This document shows positions 25,734 to 33,372 of a stretch of 64,000 nucleotides of DNA, in pieces. The translations under genes and the position numbers were made by a program. The notes under the pieces are model-generated. The model worked only from the letters and a program-made list of their open reading frames with translations. It was not told the origin of the DNA and did not search any database. This DNA is from Histidinibacterium aquaticum (GTDB lineage: Bacteria; Pseudomonadota; Alphaproteobacteria; Rhodobacterales; Rhodobacteraceae): assembly GCF_008710275.1 (NCBI RefSeq), contig NZ_VYQE01000002.1, positions 793,522 through 857,521 on the forward strand, given 5' to 3'. The first letter of the stretch is position 1; the number at the start of each line of letters is the position of its first letter.

Positions 25734-27967
25734 CACTCTTCTCCCGCCGGGCATGTGGCAAGGATCCGGACCGGCTCGATAGCCTTGATGGGCAGCTCGA
25801 ACGTAATCTCGCCACCCTGGACCGCCACCGTGCCCGTCCAGAGCGTCCGACCATTACGGGTAGCGAGAAGGGAAAGGCTCTCCCACGGGACGTTCGTCCA
25901 GGTCATTTCTCCGTCGCCGAAGCCCTCCGCAGTCAGTTCGAACCCGCAGTCGTGCCGCTGGAGTCCGCGAACCTGCCAACTTGCTTGTTCCAGCATGACC
26001 AGCCCGTCGACCGGCTGCTCCGACAGCGCGACCAATGCGGTCGGCACCTCGGCATCGAGCGCGATATAAAGGGAGCCGTTGATCTGCCGTGCACCGAGGA
26101 CGCCGCGGCTCCGAGCCAGGTCCGGAACAAGGTCGTCGGCGCCGTCGAACCGGACCGTTTGCAGCCGGCCCCGGTCGGAGACCTGCCAGAGGTTCTCCTC
26201 CAACGGTTCGACACGAACCCTGAAGAAATCATTGGCGATCGCGGCGTACTCGGACGCACGGATGGCGATGTAGTCTCCGGATCGCGCCTCTTCGAGCAGG
26301 GTCCGGAGCGCGGCGAGCCCCGCCCGGCGCTCGGCGCTGTAGGTGTGGTAGTAGAGGTTGTAGGGCTTGAGCCGTCGCGGAAATTCCGTCCTGCGTACGG
26401 TGTCGAGCAGCTGGAGCTGACCGAAATGGTCGCGCTGCCAGAGATCGGTATAGGCGGCTTCATTGGAGTTCGGCGCGTAGATCTGACGCTCTTGCCCGAC
26501 GGTGCGCGCGAGCGGTGAAAGATTGGTGATCGAGGGATGCCAGGCGTCGAACCGACTGTCTCCGCCATTCATGTTCAGAACGCCCGCCTCCCGGGCCATA
26601 CGCAAGGCGGCCTCGAACGGCCTCGCGTCCCCCGTCCAGAGAAAGAGCTTGGCCGGTTTGCCAGGGGGCGCGAGGCTCGTGGCGACGTCCAGGGCGCCCT
26701 TGATTTCGAGTTCAAGGTCAAAGGGGACGTGGCTGAATGCCCGCGGCGCATGCGGGTCCAGTTCCAGGCAATCGGCCATCTGGTCAGCCGACGCCGTACC
26801 GGCCAACCAGCTTCGTGTCAGTGCGCCGACGCCTTCGGACGGGGTATGGCGCGCGCCCTCTTGAAAGGTCGGCACCGGGTCCGGCGGGTCAGGGACATCG
26901 TCGAACTGCTCCCACTTGAAGGGATGGGTGTAGCCGTGCGCAGCCACCTCGACGTGATCGAGCTGGAAGATCTGGCGCGCGAGCGTCTCGGCCTCGTCAT
27001 CCGAGGTGCAGGCGGGGTCCACGTCGCCGCCGACGAGGCCGATCGATACGGGCAGGTCTGAAAACGGAAGCAGGATTTCGGTCAGGAGGACTTCGGCCGA
27101 CAGCCTCGGGCGGCCGTCCTCCGATGGCACGCGCGACAGGTTGTTCCAGCCGTCCCCGTCGACGTGGCTGAAAAAGATCCGCCTCCCGGAGACCGTCGTC
27201 GTATCCGGGATCGGCCGAAGCGGCAGGTCGAACGCGGCTTCGAGGACGGCGAACGGATCGATGAACCAGGCGGAGAACCAGACGGAAGCCTCGGTTTCTG
27301 GCACCACACGCTGCTCGTAACCGGAAGCGACGAAGCTGCCCGAGGGACCGACGAAGGCGACCGTGCTGGTCCGATCTCCACGGGACAGGGTAAGAAGCGG
27401 GATCACCTCGCCTTCTGTCTCGATGATCGGATAAGGCGGCAGGGTCGGATCGAGACCTGTTTCGAAATTGCTCCACTCCGAGTGAGCCTCGGCGACCAGC
27501 GTCGTATGTGTCGCGTCCACATAGCCATGATAGCGACCACCCAGCATACGCAGCATCTCTTCTGCTCCAGCCTCACCTCCCAAATCTGCACCCTGCTCAC
27601 TGAAGACCGCGAAGCGCCGGCCCGACTCCATCTCGCGCCGCACCCAGGCGCTGTAGGCTTCCGGGTTCGGGACGGCTTCGTCGAACCAGGTCGCCACGTA
27701 CCGGATACCCCCCGGTGCGAAAGGCTCCGGGAGGCCGGTGGCCACGTCATGGTAGACAAGCTGAAGTCCAAGGTGATTGGCCGGAAATTCGAGAAACTCG
27801 TGGATCGCCGTTTCGTCCGGCGCCGCAGAAAATCGGCCGTCATATAGGGCCAGAACGCGGCGCAGCGGATCCGGCGGGGTCTCGGCGGCGGCACAATTAT
27901 AAATTGAAATCCACGCAAGGCTTATCACCCAGGGGGTGAAACGTAAAAGGCCGCGCGCTTCCGACAT
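25733..27967 (-). CDS. PelA-type polysaccharide deacetylase (lacks hydrolase domain)
   Basis: 744-aa exported protein equivalent to the central and C-terminal parts of PelA. An N-terminal hydrophobic stretch acts as signal. Residues about 35-250 form a Rossmann-like region (RRVLALYDGRFSAAPDETAI, YPIIETEGEVIPLLTLSRGD). The deacetylase core follows: RRIFFSHVDGDGWNN (HVDGD at about 268-272, the catalytic/metal Asp), VEVAAHGYTHPFKWEQFDD (metal His 344 and 348) and LKPYNLYYHTYSAERRAG. The C-terminal 150 residues are beta-rich. Partial de-N-acetylation gives Pel its positive charge. The GH114/GH166-type hydrolase that normally forms the N terminus of PelA is a separate gene downstream. The ribosome site is weak. 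Confidence 0.87.
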   Translation of the reverse strand: MSEARGLLRFTPWVISLAWISIYNCAAAETPPDPLRRVLALYDGRFSAAPDETAIHEFLEFPANHLGLQLVYHDVATGLPEPFAPGGIRYVATWFDEAVPNPEAYSAWVRREMESGRRFAVFSEQGADLGGEAGAEEMLRMLGGRYHGYVDATHTTLVAEAHSEWSNFETGLDPTLPPYPIIETEGEVIPLLTLSRGDRTSTVAFVGPSGSFVASGYEQRVVPETEASVWFSAWFIDPFAVLEAAFDLPLRPIPDTTTVSGRRIFFSHVDGDGWNNLSRVPSEDGRPRLSAEVLLTEILLPFSDLPVSIGLVGGDVDPACTSDDEAETLARQIFQLDHVEVAAHGYTHPFKWEQFDDVPDPPDPVPTFQEGARHTPSEGVGALTRSWLAGTASADQMADCLELDPHAPRAFSHVPFDLELEIKGALDVATSLAPPGKPAKLFLWTGDARPFEAALRMAREAGVLNMNGGDSRFDAWHPSITNLSPLARTVGQERQIYAPNSNEAAYTDLWQRDHFGQLQLLDTVRRTEFPRRLKPYNLYYHTYSAERRAGLAALRTLLEEARSGDYIAIRASEYAAIANDFFRVRVEPLEENLWQVSDRGRLQTVRFDGADDLVPDLARSRGVLGARQINGSLYIALDAEVPTALVALSEQPVDGLVMLEQASWQVRGLQRHDCGFELTAEGFGDGEMTWTNVPWESLSLLATRNGRTLWTGTVAVQGGEITFELPIKAIEPVRILATCPAGEE

Positions 27968-28077
27968 TGGACATACCGATAATTTTCAGCTGTCAGATTA
28001 CCTTTCCGCCCTATCCCCTGACAACGAAAATGAGAGTCCATCTTGGCGCAGTTCCCGCCGCGTGCAAAAATCGGGAA

Positions 28078-28917
28078 ATGAGCAAGCCTGTTTCGATCAC
28101 GATTGAGGCGATCGCCCTGGGAGCCGTTCTCTACGGCCTCCAGTGGTTTTTTGCCGGGACGGTCAATTTCCAGTCCTGGCCCATACATCCTTCGCTGATC
28201 ATCGTTCTCGTCATCGCCGCTCAATATGGATTGATCGCGGGTGTCCTTGTTGCCGCAGCGGGGACGGCCCTCTACCTGGCGGTCGAAGTCCCCGCCCCGG
28301 ATCTCTCGACGTCACGGGTCGAGTGGCTTGCGCACCATGGCGTGAGGCCGGCGGTCTGGATCGGGCTCGCCCTTCTCATCGGAGGACTAACCGACCTCGA
28401 CCGATCGCGCATCGAGAGGCTGCGGGATCACCTTGGCCAAATGGAAGCCGAACTCGCAGCGGCCCTGGCGAAGCTGGATGGGTCCGAAGCCCGGTCAGCC
28501 CGAAGAAGAAGCGAACGTCAGGCCTACGAACGCCTTCATCTCGTATCGGCGGCGCATGTGCTCGACGACCTTGCGAATCCGGAAGCGGACTTCGTCGAGG
28601 CGATGGATCGCGCCGCCCGGGTCATCGCAGAGACGTCGACCTGGGCGATCGTCTCGGAGACAGCGTCCGGCCCAGCGCTACGTCTCTCTTCCCGCGGCAG
28701 CTTAGCAATTGCGGCCCTCATCACACCCGGCTCGGCCACAGCTTACGATGAGGAGCGCGTTACACGTCTTCCCCTCGGAAACGGGGACTGCCTGCTACTG
28801 ATCGACGCTCTTGGCGATCTTGCCGCTGACGACAAGGCGGCGGTCCTCGATCTACTGGCGCGCGACGTAGCCCGGGCCTGGGCAGTGCAGGCGACTAACC
28901 GGATGGCGGCACAGTGA
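28078..28917 (+). CDS. PelD-like membrane protein with GAF-like region, no GGDEF
   Basis: 279-aa inner-membrane protein. The first about 100 residues contain four hydrophobic segments (AIALGAVLYGLQWFFAGTVN, LIIVLVIAAQYGLIAGVLVA, VWIGLALLIGGLTDL), followed by a coiled coil (LRDHLGQMEAELAAALAKLD) and a GAF-like domain beginning ERLHLVSAAHVLDDLANPEA and ending LLLIDALGDLAADDKAAVLD. PelD has this order (membrane, GAF) and then a degenerate GGDEF domain that binds c-di-GMP; here the protein stops after the GAF. Start ATG at 28078 is preceded by a weak GGGA; an upstream extension to 27967 is not convincing. Divergent from the deacetylase gene, coupled to the next gene. Confidence 0.75.
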   Translation: MSKPVSITIEAIALGAVLYGLQWFFAGTVNFQSWPIHPSLIIVLVIAAQYGLIAGVLVAAAGTALYLAVEVPAPDLSTSRVEWLAHHGVRPAVWIGLALLIGGLTDLDRSRIERLRDHLGQMEAELAAALAKLDGSEARSARRRSERQAYERLHLVSAAHVLDDLANPEADFVEAMDRAARVIAETSTWAIVSETASGPALRLSSRGSLAIAALITPGSATAYDEERVTRLPLGNGDCLLLIDALGDLAADDKAAVLDLLARDVARAWAVQATNRMAAQ

Positions 28918-29549
28918 TGGAGAGGTCTGGTGTATCCACGACAGGCCTGGTCATCCTTGGGCTCATCGGGATCGACGCGTTTCTGATTGCGCTGATCCTT
29001 TCATGGCATCTGCCTGTCCTGCTCGGCCTAGTCCTTAGCGAGTATGCCGCCGTCGTCGCGCTCCTCCTTCACCGACAGGTCGAGCCCGAGGAAAGAAATG
29101 TCCGGCTCGTCTGCGGCATCCTGTGGCTCTCCTTGGGTCCCTTGGGCGTGCTCGCCAGCTTCCTGCTCTTGCTGCTGTCCTTCCGCACGCCACTCGCTGA
29201 TGACGAAAGGGAGGCTTGGTACCGAGAGCTGTCCGGCCGCGACGTCGGTCATCGCAAAAGACCGGTCCAGTCTGGCGTCGATGCCACCTCGCGGGCTGCG
29301 CCGGGCTCTGCCCGGACCCTGGCCGAAGTCCTGGCGGGCGGGAACCGCCCCGAGCGTCTGGATGCGCTTCTCACGATTGCGCGGCGTGGTGGAAACGAAA
29401 GCATCGAGCTGGTCCGCGTTGCGCTGGACGATACCGATCCCATGATTCGGAGCCAGGCGGCTTCTCTCGCGGTCCGCCTGCGGGCGAAAAATAATGGAGA
29501 TTCAGGCAGGTTGCAATCGGGAACAATCCCATCCACCGATTCCAACTAA
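28917..29549 (+). CDS. PelE-like membrane protein with HEAT-like tail
   Basis: 210-aa protein with two or three N-terminal hydrophobic segments (GLVILGLIGIDAFLIALILS, LLGLVLSEYAAVVALLLHRQ, LGPLGVLASFLLLLLSF) and a cytosolic tail containing a HEAT-repeat-like helix pair (RPERLDALLTIARRGGNESI, VRVALDDTDPMIRSQAASLA). PelE also has two membrane helices followed by helical repeats and sits after PelD, so by position and layout this is its counterpart. The ATG at 28917 overlaps the previous TGA (TGATG). The tail is shorter than the TPR part of PelE; the separate TPR protein at 25002-25733 may complete it. Confidence 0.65.
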   Translation: MERSGVSTTGLVILGLIGIDAFLIALILSWHLPVLLGLVLSEYAAVVALLLHRQVEPEERNVRLVCGILWLSLGPLGVLASFLLLLLSFRTPLADDEREAWYRELSGRDVGHRKRPVQSGVDATSRAAPGSARTLAEVLAGGNRPERLDALLTIARRGGNESIELVRVALDDTDPMIRSQAASLAVRLRAKNNGDSGRLQSGTIPSTDSN

Positions 29550-29653
29550 ATCGAAATATTAGTAGTAGTAACTAAATGACCTATAACCGCTGATCGTATG
29601 ATAGCCGCTTGATTGTTGACCGAAACCAGACATCGCCACAAACTGGAGATATT

Positions 29654-29684
29654 GGGGAATTAACCCAAGCACAAAGGGGAATTA
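29654..29684 (+). repeat. GGGGAATTA direct repeat, 22-base period, upstream of epimerase gene
   Basis: GGGGAATTA occurs at 29654-29662 and again at 29676-29684, and each copy sits in an imperfect inverted repeat (TTGGG-N7-CCCAA and AGGGGA-ATTA-TCCCCT). The 22-base period is about two helical turns, as for paired operator half-sites. The surrounding 162-base gap (29550-29711) is unusually AT-rich for this window. A possible -35 (TTGACC) is at 29616-29621. Confidence 0.5.
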
Positions 29685-29711
29685 TCCCCTCCCAGCCAAG
29701 TGGAGGTGGAG

Positions 29712-30761
29712 GTGCGTGTTTTGGTCACCGGCGGCGCCGGATACATTGGTACGCATGTACTCGCTGTTTTGCAGATGGGAAAGCACGACATATTCGTCGC
29801 CGACGATTTCAGCAATTCTTCGCCAAGCAACCTCGAACAGGTCGTGAAGGCAAGCGGAAGGTCCGTACCATTCTTTAACGTAGATATCAGGGACACTGAG
29901 ACCCTGACGAACGCGATGCTGAGCTTCAAACCCGAGATCGTCCTGCACCTCGCGGCGCTGAAAGACGCCGCCGAGTCAGTGACGATCCCGATGAAGTACA
30001 TCGAGGTCAACGTCTCGGGCACGGTCTCCCTGCTTCGTGCGATGGAGGCGTCCGGGTGCGACGGCATGGTCTATTCCTCGTCCGCCGCGGTCTACGGCGA
30101 GCCCAAGTACCTGCCGCTCGATGAAGAGCATCCGTGCCAGCCAGTCTCGCCTTACGGTGAGAGCAAGTGGCTCGCGGAACGGATCGTCACGGTCTGGGCG
30201 AAGGCGCGCGAAGACCGGAAAGCGATCCTGCTCCGGTATTTCAACCCGATCGGCAAGGACCCGGCTGGCCGGATTGCCCCGATACAGCGAAACCGGACAT
30301 TCAACGTGATGGACCACATCATGCGGGTCGCGAAGGGAGACCGTAAACGCATGGATATCTTCGGATCGACCTACGCCACCGCCGATGGCTCCGGCATGCG
30401 CGATTTCATCCACGTCCAGGACCTGGCCGAGGCCCATGCCGCGGCGGTCAGCAGGCTTCCGTCCGTCAGCGGAGCGGAGATCATCAACGTCGGCGCCGGC
30501 GAAGGGCACACGGTCATCGAGTTGATCGAGACCTTCGAAACGGCGACCGGACATCGCATTCGTCGACGGGTCCGGCCGCCCCGGGCCGGTGATATCGGTG
30601 CGTCCTGGTCCGACACGGGCAAGGCGGCACGGGTCCTGGGCTGGCAGGCCCGGCGCAATCTCATGGACATCTGCCGTTCGGCGACACCCGCACGGTACCG
30701 CCCAAAGAGACAAGCCCCGGCATCCAGGGCCCCAAGCGGGGAGATCGGCGCCCATCCGTGA
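29712..30761 (+). CDS. galE: GalE-family UDP-hexose(NAc) 4-epimerase, likely UDP-GalNAc supplier for Pel
   Basis: 349-aa SDR-family epimerase. It begins MRVLVTGGAGYIGTHVL (NAD-binding GxxGxxG), with VYSSSAAVYGEP holding the catalytic Ser and YGESKWLAERIV the YxxxK pair (Tyr148, Lys152). GMRDFIHVQDLAEAH is the usual UDP-sugar region. At the position of E. coli GalE Tyr299 (block GDIGASWSD) this protein has Ser298; small residues here accompany acceptance of N-acetylated UDP-sugars, as with Cys307 in human GALE and Ser306 in WbpP. It therefore probably makes UDP-GalNAc for PelF, like PelX. The GTG at 29712 was chosen because GGAGGTGGAG precedes it and it gives a canonical N terminus; two upstream GTGs are in frame. 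Confidence 0.87.
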   Translation: MRVLVTGGAGYIGTHVLAVLQMGKHDIFVADDFSNSSPSNLEQVVKASGRSVPFFNVDIRDTETLTNAMLSFKPEIVLHLAALKDAAESVTIPMKYIEVNVSGTVSLLRAMEASGCDGMVYSSSAAVYGEPKYLPLDEEHPCQPVSPYGESKWLAERIVTVWAKAREDRKAILLRYFNPIGKDPAGRIAPIQRNRTFNVMDHIMRVAKGDRKRMDIFGSTYATADGSGMRDFIHVQDLAEAHAAAVSRLPSVSGAEIINVGAGEGHTVIELIETFETATGHRIRRRVRPPRAGDIGASWSDTGKAARVLGWQARRNLMDICRSATPARYRPKRQAPASRAPSGEIGAHP

Positions 30762-30771
30762 AGCGAGAGGT

Positions 30772-30793
30772 CCCCGGGTCCGTCGGCCCGGGG
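30772..30793 (+). terminator. GC-rich hairpin after epimerase gene
   Basis: CCCCGGG (30772-30778) pairs with CCCGGGG (30787-30793) around an eight-base loop, ten bases after the epimerase stop. There is no T-run behind it, so intrinsic termination is possible but not proven. Confidence 0.5.
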
Positions 30794-30869
30794 GCAACGT
30801 TAGCTTACCATCACTGGCTTCGTCGTTTTGCCTAGGCTATCTTGACACGCGCCAAAAACGGAGGGCCGC

Positions 30870-31895
30870 GTGACAAGGATCAGGAACATGGAAGAGTTCG
30901 CCTCCGTCAGCGGGATCTCGCGGCCGACGATTTCCAAGTACTTCAACGACCCGAACAGCGTTCGGCAGTCCACGCGCGCGAGGATCGAGGAGGCCCTCGA
31001 CCGGCACGACTACCGCCCGAACATCTACGCGATCAACCAGAACCGCCGTCTCACGAAGAACATCGGGATCGTGGTCCCCTATTCGACCGACCCCTTCTTC
31101 GCCGAGATCGCCCGTTACATCGAGAGGCAGTGCGTCGAGGCCGGGTTCTCTCCCACGCTGCTCAGCCCCCACGGCCAGGTCGAGCTCGAGAACGAGATCA
31201 TGGAGACGCTCCGTTCGATGAAGCCGGCCGGCGTCCTCTTCGCCCCGCTCGGGCGAGCCTCCGACAAGGCGGAGCTCGAGCGCTTCTGCAAGGACGTCCC
31301 CACGGTGCTCTTCGACAGCAACGTCGAGAATGTCGGTCGCGCGCTCGTCGCCTCGGACAACGAGCACTTCACCTCGCAGATGGTTGATTACCTTTGCCGA
31401 ACTGGAGCACCGCCGGTCCTCTTCGAGATGTCCACGCCTCCGAACCCGAACTCGAACAAGCGCCGCAACGGCTATCTCGGCGCCATGAGGCACCTGGGGC
31501 ACGAGCCGCACGTCATCAGCGTGCCCGGCGAAGGGTGGAACTTCGAGGAGATCGGGTATCGCGAAGGGCTTCGCGTCCTCTCGGCGCCGCCGGAGGGAAG
31601 ATCGATCCTCTGCAGCAACGACCGCCTCGCCATCGGGCTTCTCGCCGCGGCCTACGAACTCGGACTGAGTGTGGGACATGGTGCCGAGGCAGACCTGCGC
31701 GTGGCGGGCATGGACGACCATCCGTTCTCGCGCTTCACCTGCCCGCCCCTGACGACCATTTCGCAGGACTACGCCGCGATCTCGGAGAAGGGCGTCGAGC
31801 TGCTGCTCGATGCGATCGATACAGATGCTCCCGCCGGCTCGGCCCGGACCGACATCCTGTTCGAGGGCCGGCTGGTCATGCGCAAGTCGGCCTGA
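30870..31895 (+). CDS. LacI-family transcriptional regulator of polyol uptake
   Basis: 341-aa LacI/GalR regulator. The N-terminal helix-turn-helix and hinge read MEEFASVSGISRPTISKYFN then ARIEEALDRHDYRPNIYA, followed by a periplasmic-binding-protein-like effector domain starting KNIGIVVPYSTDPFFAEIAR and ending ISEKGVELLLDAI. The start is a GTG with GGAGG six bases upstream. It lies directly upstream of the polyol ABC operon, and a perfect 14-base palindrome plus a second LacI-type site lie between it and the first transporter gene, so it most likely represses smoE-mtlK until a polyol or derived sugar binds. Confidence 0.88.
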   Translation: MTRIRNMEEFASVSGISRPTISKYFNDPNSVRQSTRARIEEALDRHDYRPNIYAINQNRRLTKNIGIVVPYSTDPFFAEIARYIERQCVEAGFSPTLLSPHGQVELENEIMETLRSMKPAGVLFAPLGRASDKAELERFCKDVPTVLFDSNVENVGRALVASDNEHFTSQMVDYLCRTGAPPVLFEMSTPPNPNSNKRRNGYLGAMRHLGHEPHVISVPGEGWNFEEIGYREGLRVLSAPPEGRSILCSNDRLAIGLLAAAYELGLSVGHGAEADLRVAGMDDHPFSRFTCPPLTTISQDYAAISEKGVELLLDAIDTDAPAGSARTDILFEGRLVMRKSA

Positions 31896-31903
31896 CGCCA
31901 ACA

Positions 31904-31945
31904 TTTACGCGCGTAAAATTTTTATTGACGCGAGCAAACGCTTGC
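31904..31945 (+). promoter_or_regulatory. LacI-type operators and -35 element upstream of polyol operon
   Basis: TTTACGCGCGTAAA (31904-31917) is a perfect 14-base palindrome with the central CG pair typical of LacI-family operators. A second, imperfect site, GCAAACGCTTGC (31934-31945), lies just after a TTGACG -35-like hexamer (31925-31930), where a bound repressor would block RNA polymerase. The -10 is not clear. Confidence 0.6.
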
Positions 31946-31987
31946 CGCATGGTCGCTCCCAGGCAAATCGATGCCAGGGAGGAATAT

Positions 31988-33301
31988 ATGCATCCGAGAA
32001 CCGCACTTTGTGCGGCGAGCACACTCGCGCTTATCGCCGGTGCCGCCGCAGCCCAGACCACGGTGACGATCGCCACCGTGAACAACGGCGACATGATCCG
32101 CATGCAGGGTCTGGCCGACAACTTCACCGAGCAGCACCCCGATATCGAGCTGGAGTGGGTCACCCTGGAGGAGAACGTCCTCCGGCAGCGCGTGACCCAG
32201 GACGTCGCCACCCAGGGCGGCCAGTTCGACGTCATGACCATCGGCACCTACGAGGTTCCGATCTGGGGTGAACAGGGCTGGCTCACGCCGCTGGAAGGCA
32301 TGCCCGAGGGATGGAACCCCGAGGACTTCCTGCCCGCCATCGCCTCCGGCCTGACCGTCGACGGGACGCTCTACGCGGCGCCGTTCTACGGCGAGTCCTC
32401 CATGGTCATGTACCGGACCGATCTCATGGAAGAGGCCGGCCTCGAGATGCCCGAAGCCCCGACCTGGGACTTCATCGGCGAAGCCGCCGCGGCAATGACC
32501 GACAAGGACAACGAGATCTACGGCATCTGCCTGCGCGGCAAGCCCGGCTGGGGCGAGAACATGGCCTTCCTGACCGCCATGTCGAACTCCTTCGGTGCGC
32601 GCTGGTTCGACGAGAACTGGCAGCCGCAGTTCGATACCGATGCCTGGGCCCAGACCCTCGACACCTACCTCGAGCTGGTGACGAACTACGGCCCGCCGGG
32701 CGCCGCGTCGAACGGCTTCAACGAAAACCTCGCCCTCTTCCAGCAGGGCAAGTGCGGCATGTGGATCGACGCCACTGTCGCCGCGTCCTTCGTGACCAAT
32801 CCCGACGAAAGCCAGGTCGCCGACAGCGTTGGCTTCGCGCTCGCGCCCGACAACGGTCTGGGCAAGCGGGGCAACTGGCTCTGGGCCTGGTCCCTTGCCA
32901 TCCCGTCGGGGACCGACGCCGAAGACGCGGCGAAGGAGTTCATCGCCTGGGCGACCGGTCAGGCCTACACCGAGCTCGTTGCCGAAAACGAAGGCTGGGC
33001 GAACGTTCCCCCGGGCACGCGGACCTCTCTCTACGAGAATGAGGAATACCTGTCGGCCGCGCCCTTCGCCGAGCGCACGCTCGAGTCGATCAACGCCGCC
33101 GATCCGCAGAACCCGACGGTCGACCCGGTTCCCTACACGGGCGTCCAGTTCGTGGCCATTCCGGAGTTCCAGGGCCTCGGCACCGCCGTGGGCCAGGTGA
33201 TGTCGGCTGCTCTGGCCGGCCAGACCACGGCCGAGGAGGCCCTGGCGCAGGCTCAGACCATCGCCACGCGCGAAATGGAACGCGCCGGCTACATCGACTG
33301 A
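31988..33301 (+). CDS. smoE: Polyol/sugar ABC transporter substrate-binding protein (SmoE-like)
   Basis: 437-aa periplasmic protein of the carbohydrate uptake CUT1 type. Signal peptide: ALCAASTLALIAGAAAAQ. The mature part starts TTVTIATVNNGDMIRMQGLA, with FDVMTIGTYEVPIWGEQGWL, TLYAAPFYGESSMVMYRTDL and LFQQGKCGMWIDATVAASFV, blocks shared by sorbitol/mannitol-binding proteins such as SmoE. AGGGAGG lies just upstream of the ATG. Gene order (binding protein, two permeases, ATPase, mannitol dehydrogenase) equals the smoEFGK-mtlK operon of Rhodobacter sphaeroides. A strong stem-loop follows the stop codon. Confidence 0.88.
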   Translation: MHPRTALCAASTLALIAGAAAAQTTVTIATVNNGDMIRMQGLADNFTEQHPDIELEWVTLEENVLRQRVTQDVATQGGQFDVMTIGTYEVPIWGEQGWLTPLEGMPEGWNPEDFLPAIASGLTVDGTLYAAPFYGESSMVMYRTDLMEEAGLEMPEAPTWDFIGEAAAAMTDKDNEIYGICLRGKPGWGENMAFLTAMSNSFGARWFDENWQPQFDTDAWAQTLDTYLELVTNYGPPGAASNGFNENLALFQQGKCGMWIDATVAASFVTNPDESQVADSVGFALAPDNGLGKRGNWLWAWSLAIPSGTDAEDAAKEFIAWATGQAYTELVAENEGWANVPPGTRTSLYENEEYLSAAPFAERTLESINAADPQNPTVDPVPYTGVQFVAIPEFQGLGTAVGQVMSAALAGQTTAEEALAQAQTIATREMERAGYID

Positions 33302-33312
33302 GGTCGGTCCCG

Positions 33313-33340
33313 CCGGGGCGGCGCAACACGCCCGCCCCGG
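33313..33340 (+). promoter_or_regulatory. Intercistronic stem-loop after SmoE gene
   Basis: CCGGGGCGG (33313-33321) pairs perfectly with CCGCCCCGG (33332-33340) around a ten-base loop, 12 bases after the smoE stop and before smoF. It lacks a T-run. Such structures commonly stabilise the binding-protein mRNA relative to the permease part. Confidence 0.65.
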
Positions 33341-33372
33341 CCCCCCTTCGCTCCAGCAGCTGATGGTGTCCC

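Noticed and set aside
27967-28077. Upstream extension of the PelD-like gene
   Set aside because: The extra 37 residues do not resemble PelD, lack a ribosome site, and would overlap the divergent deacetylase gene's promoter region; ATG 28078 lies just before the first membrane helix.
31922-32137. Small minus-strand frames opposite the start of the SmoE-like gene
   Set aside because: They are mirror frames of the signal peptide and early mature region and have no ribosome site.
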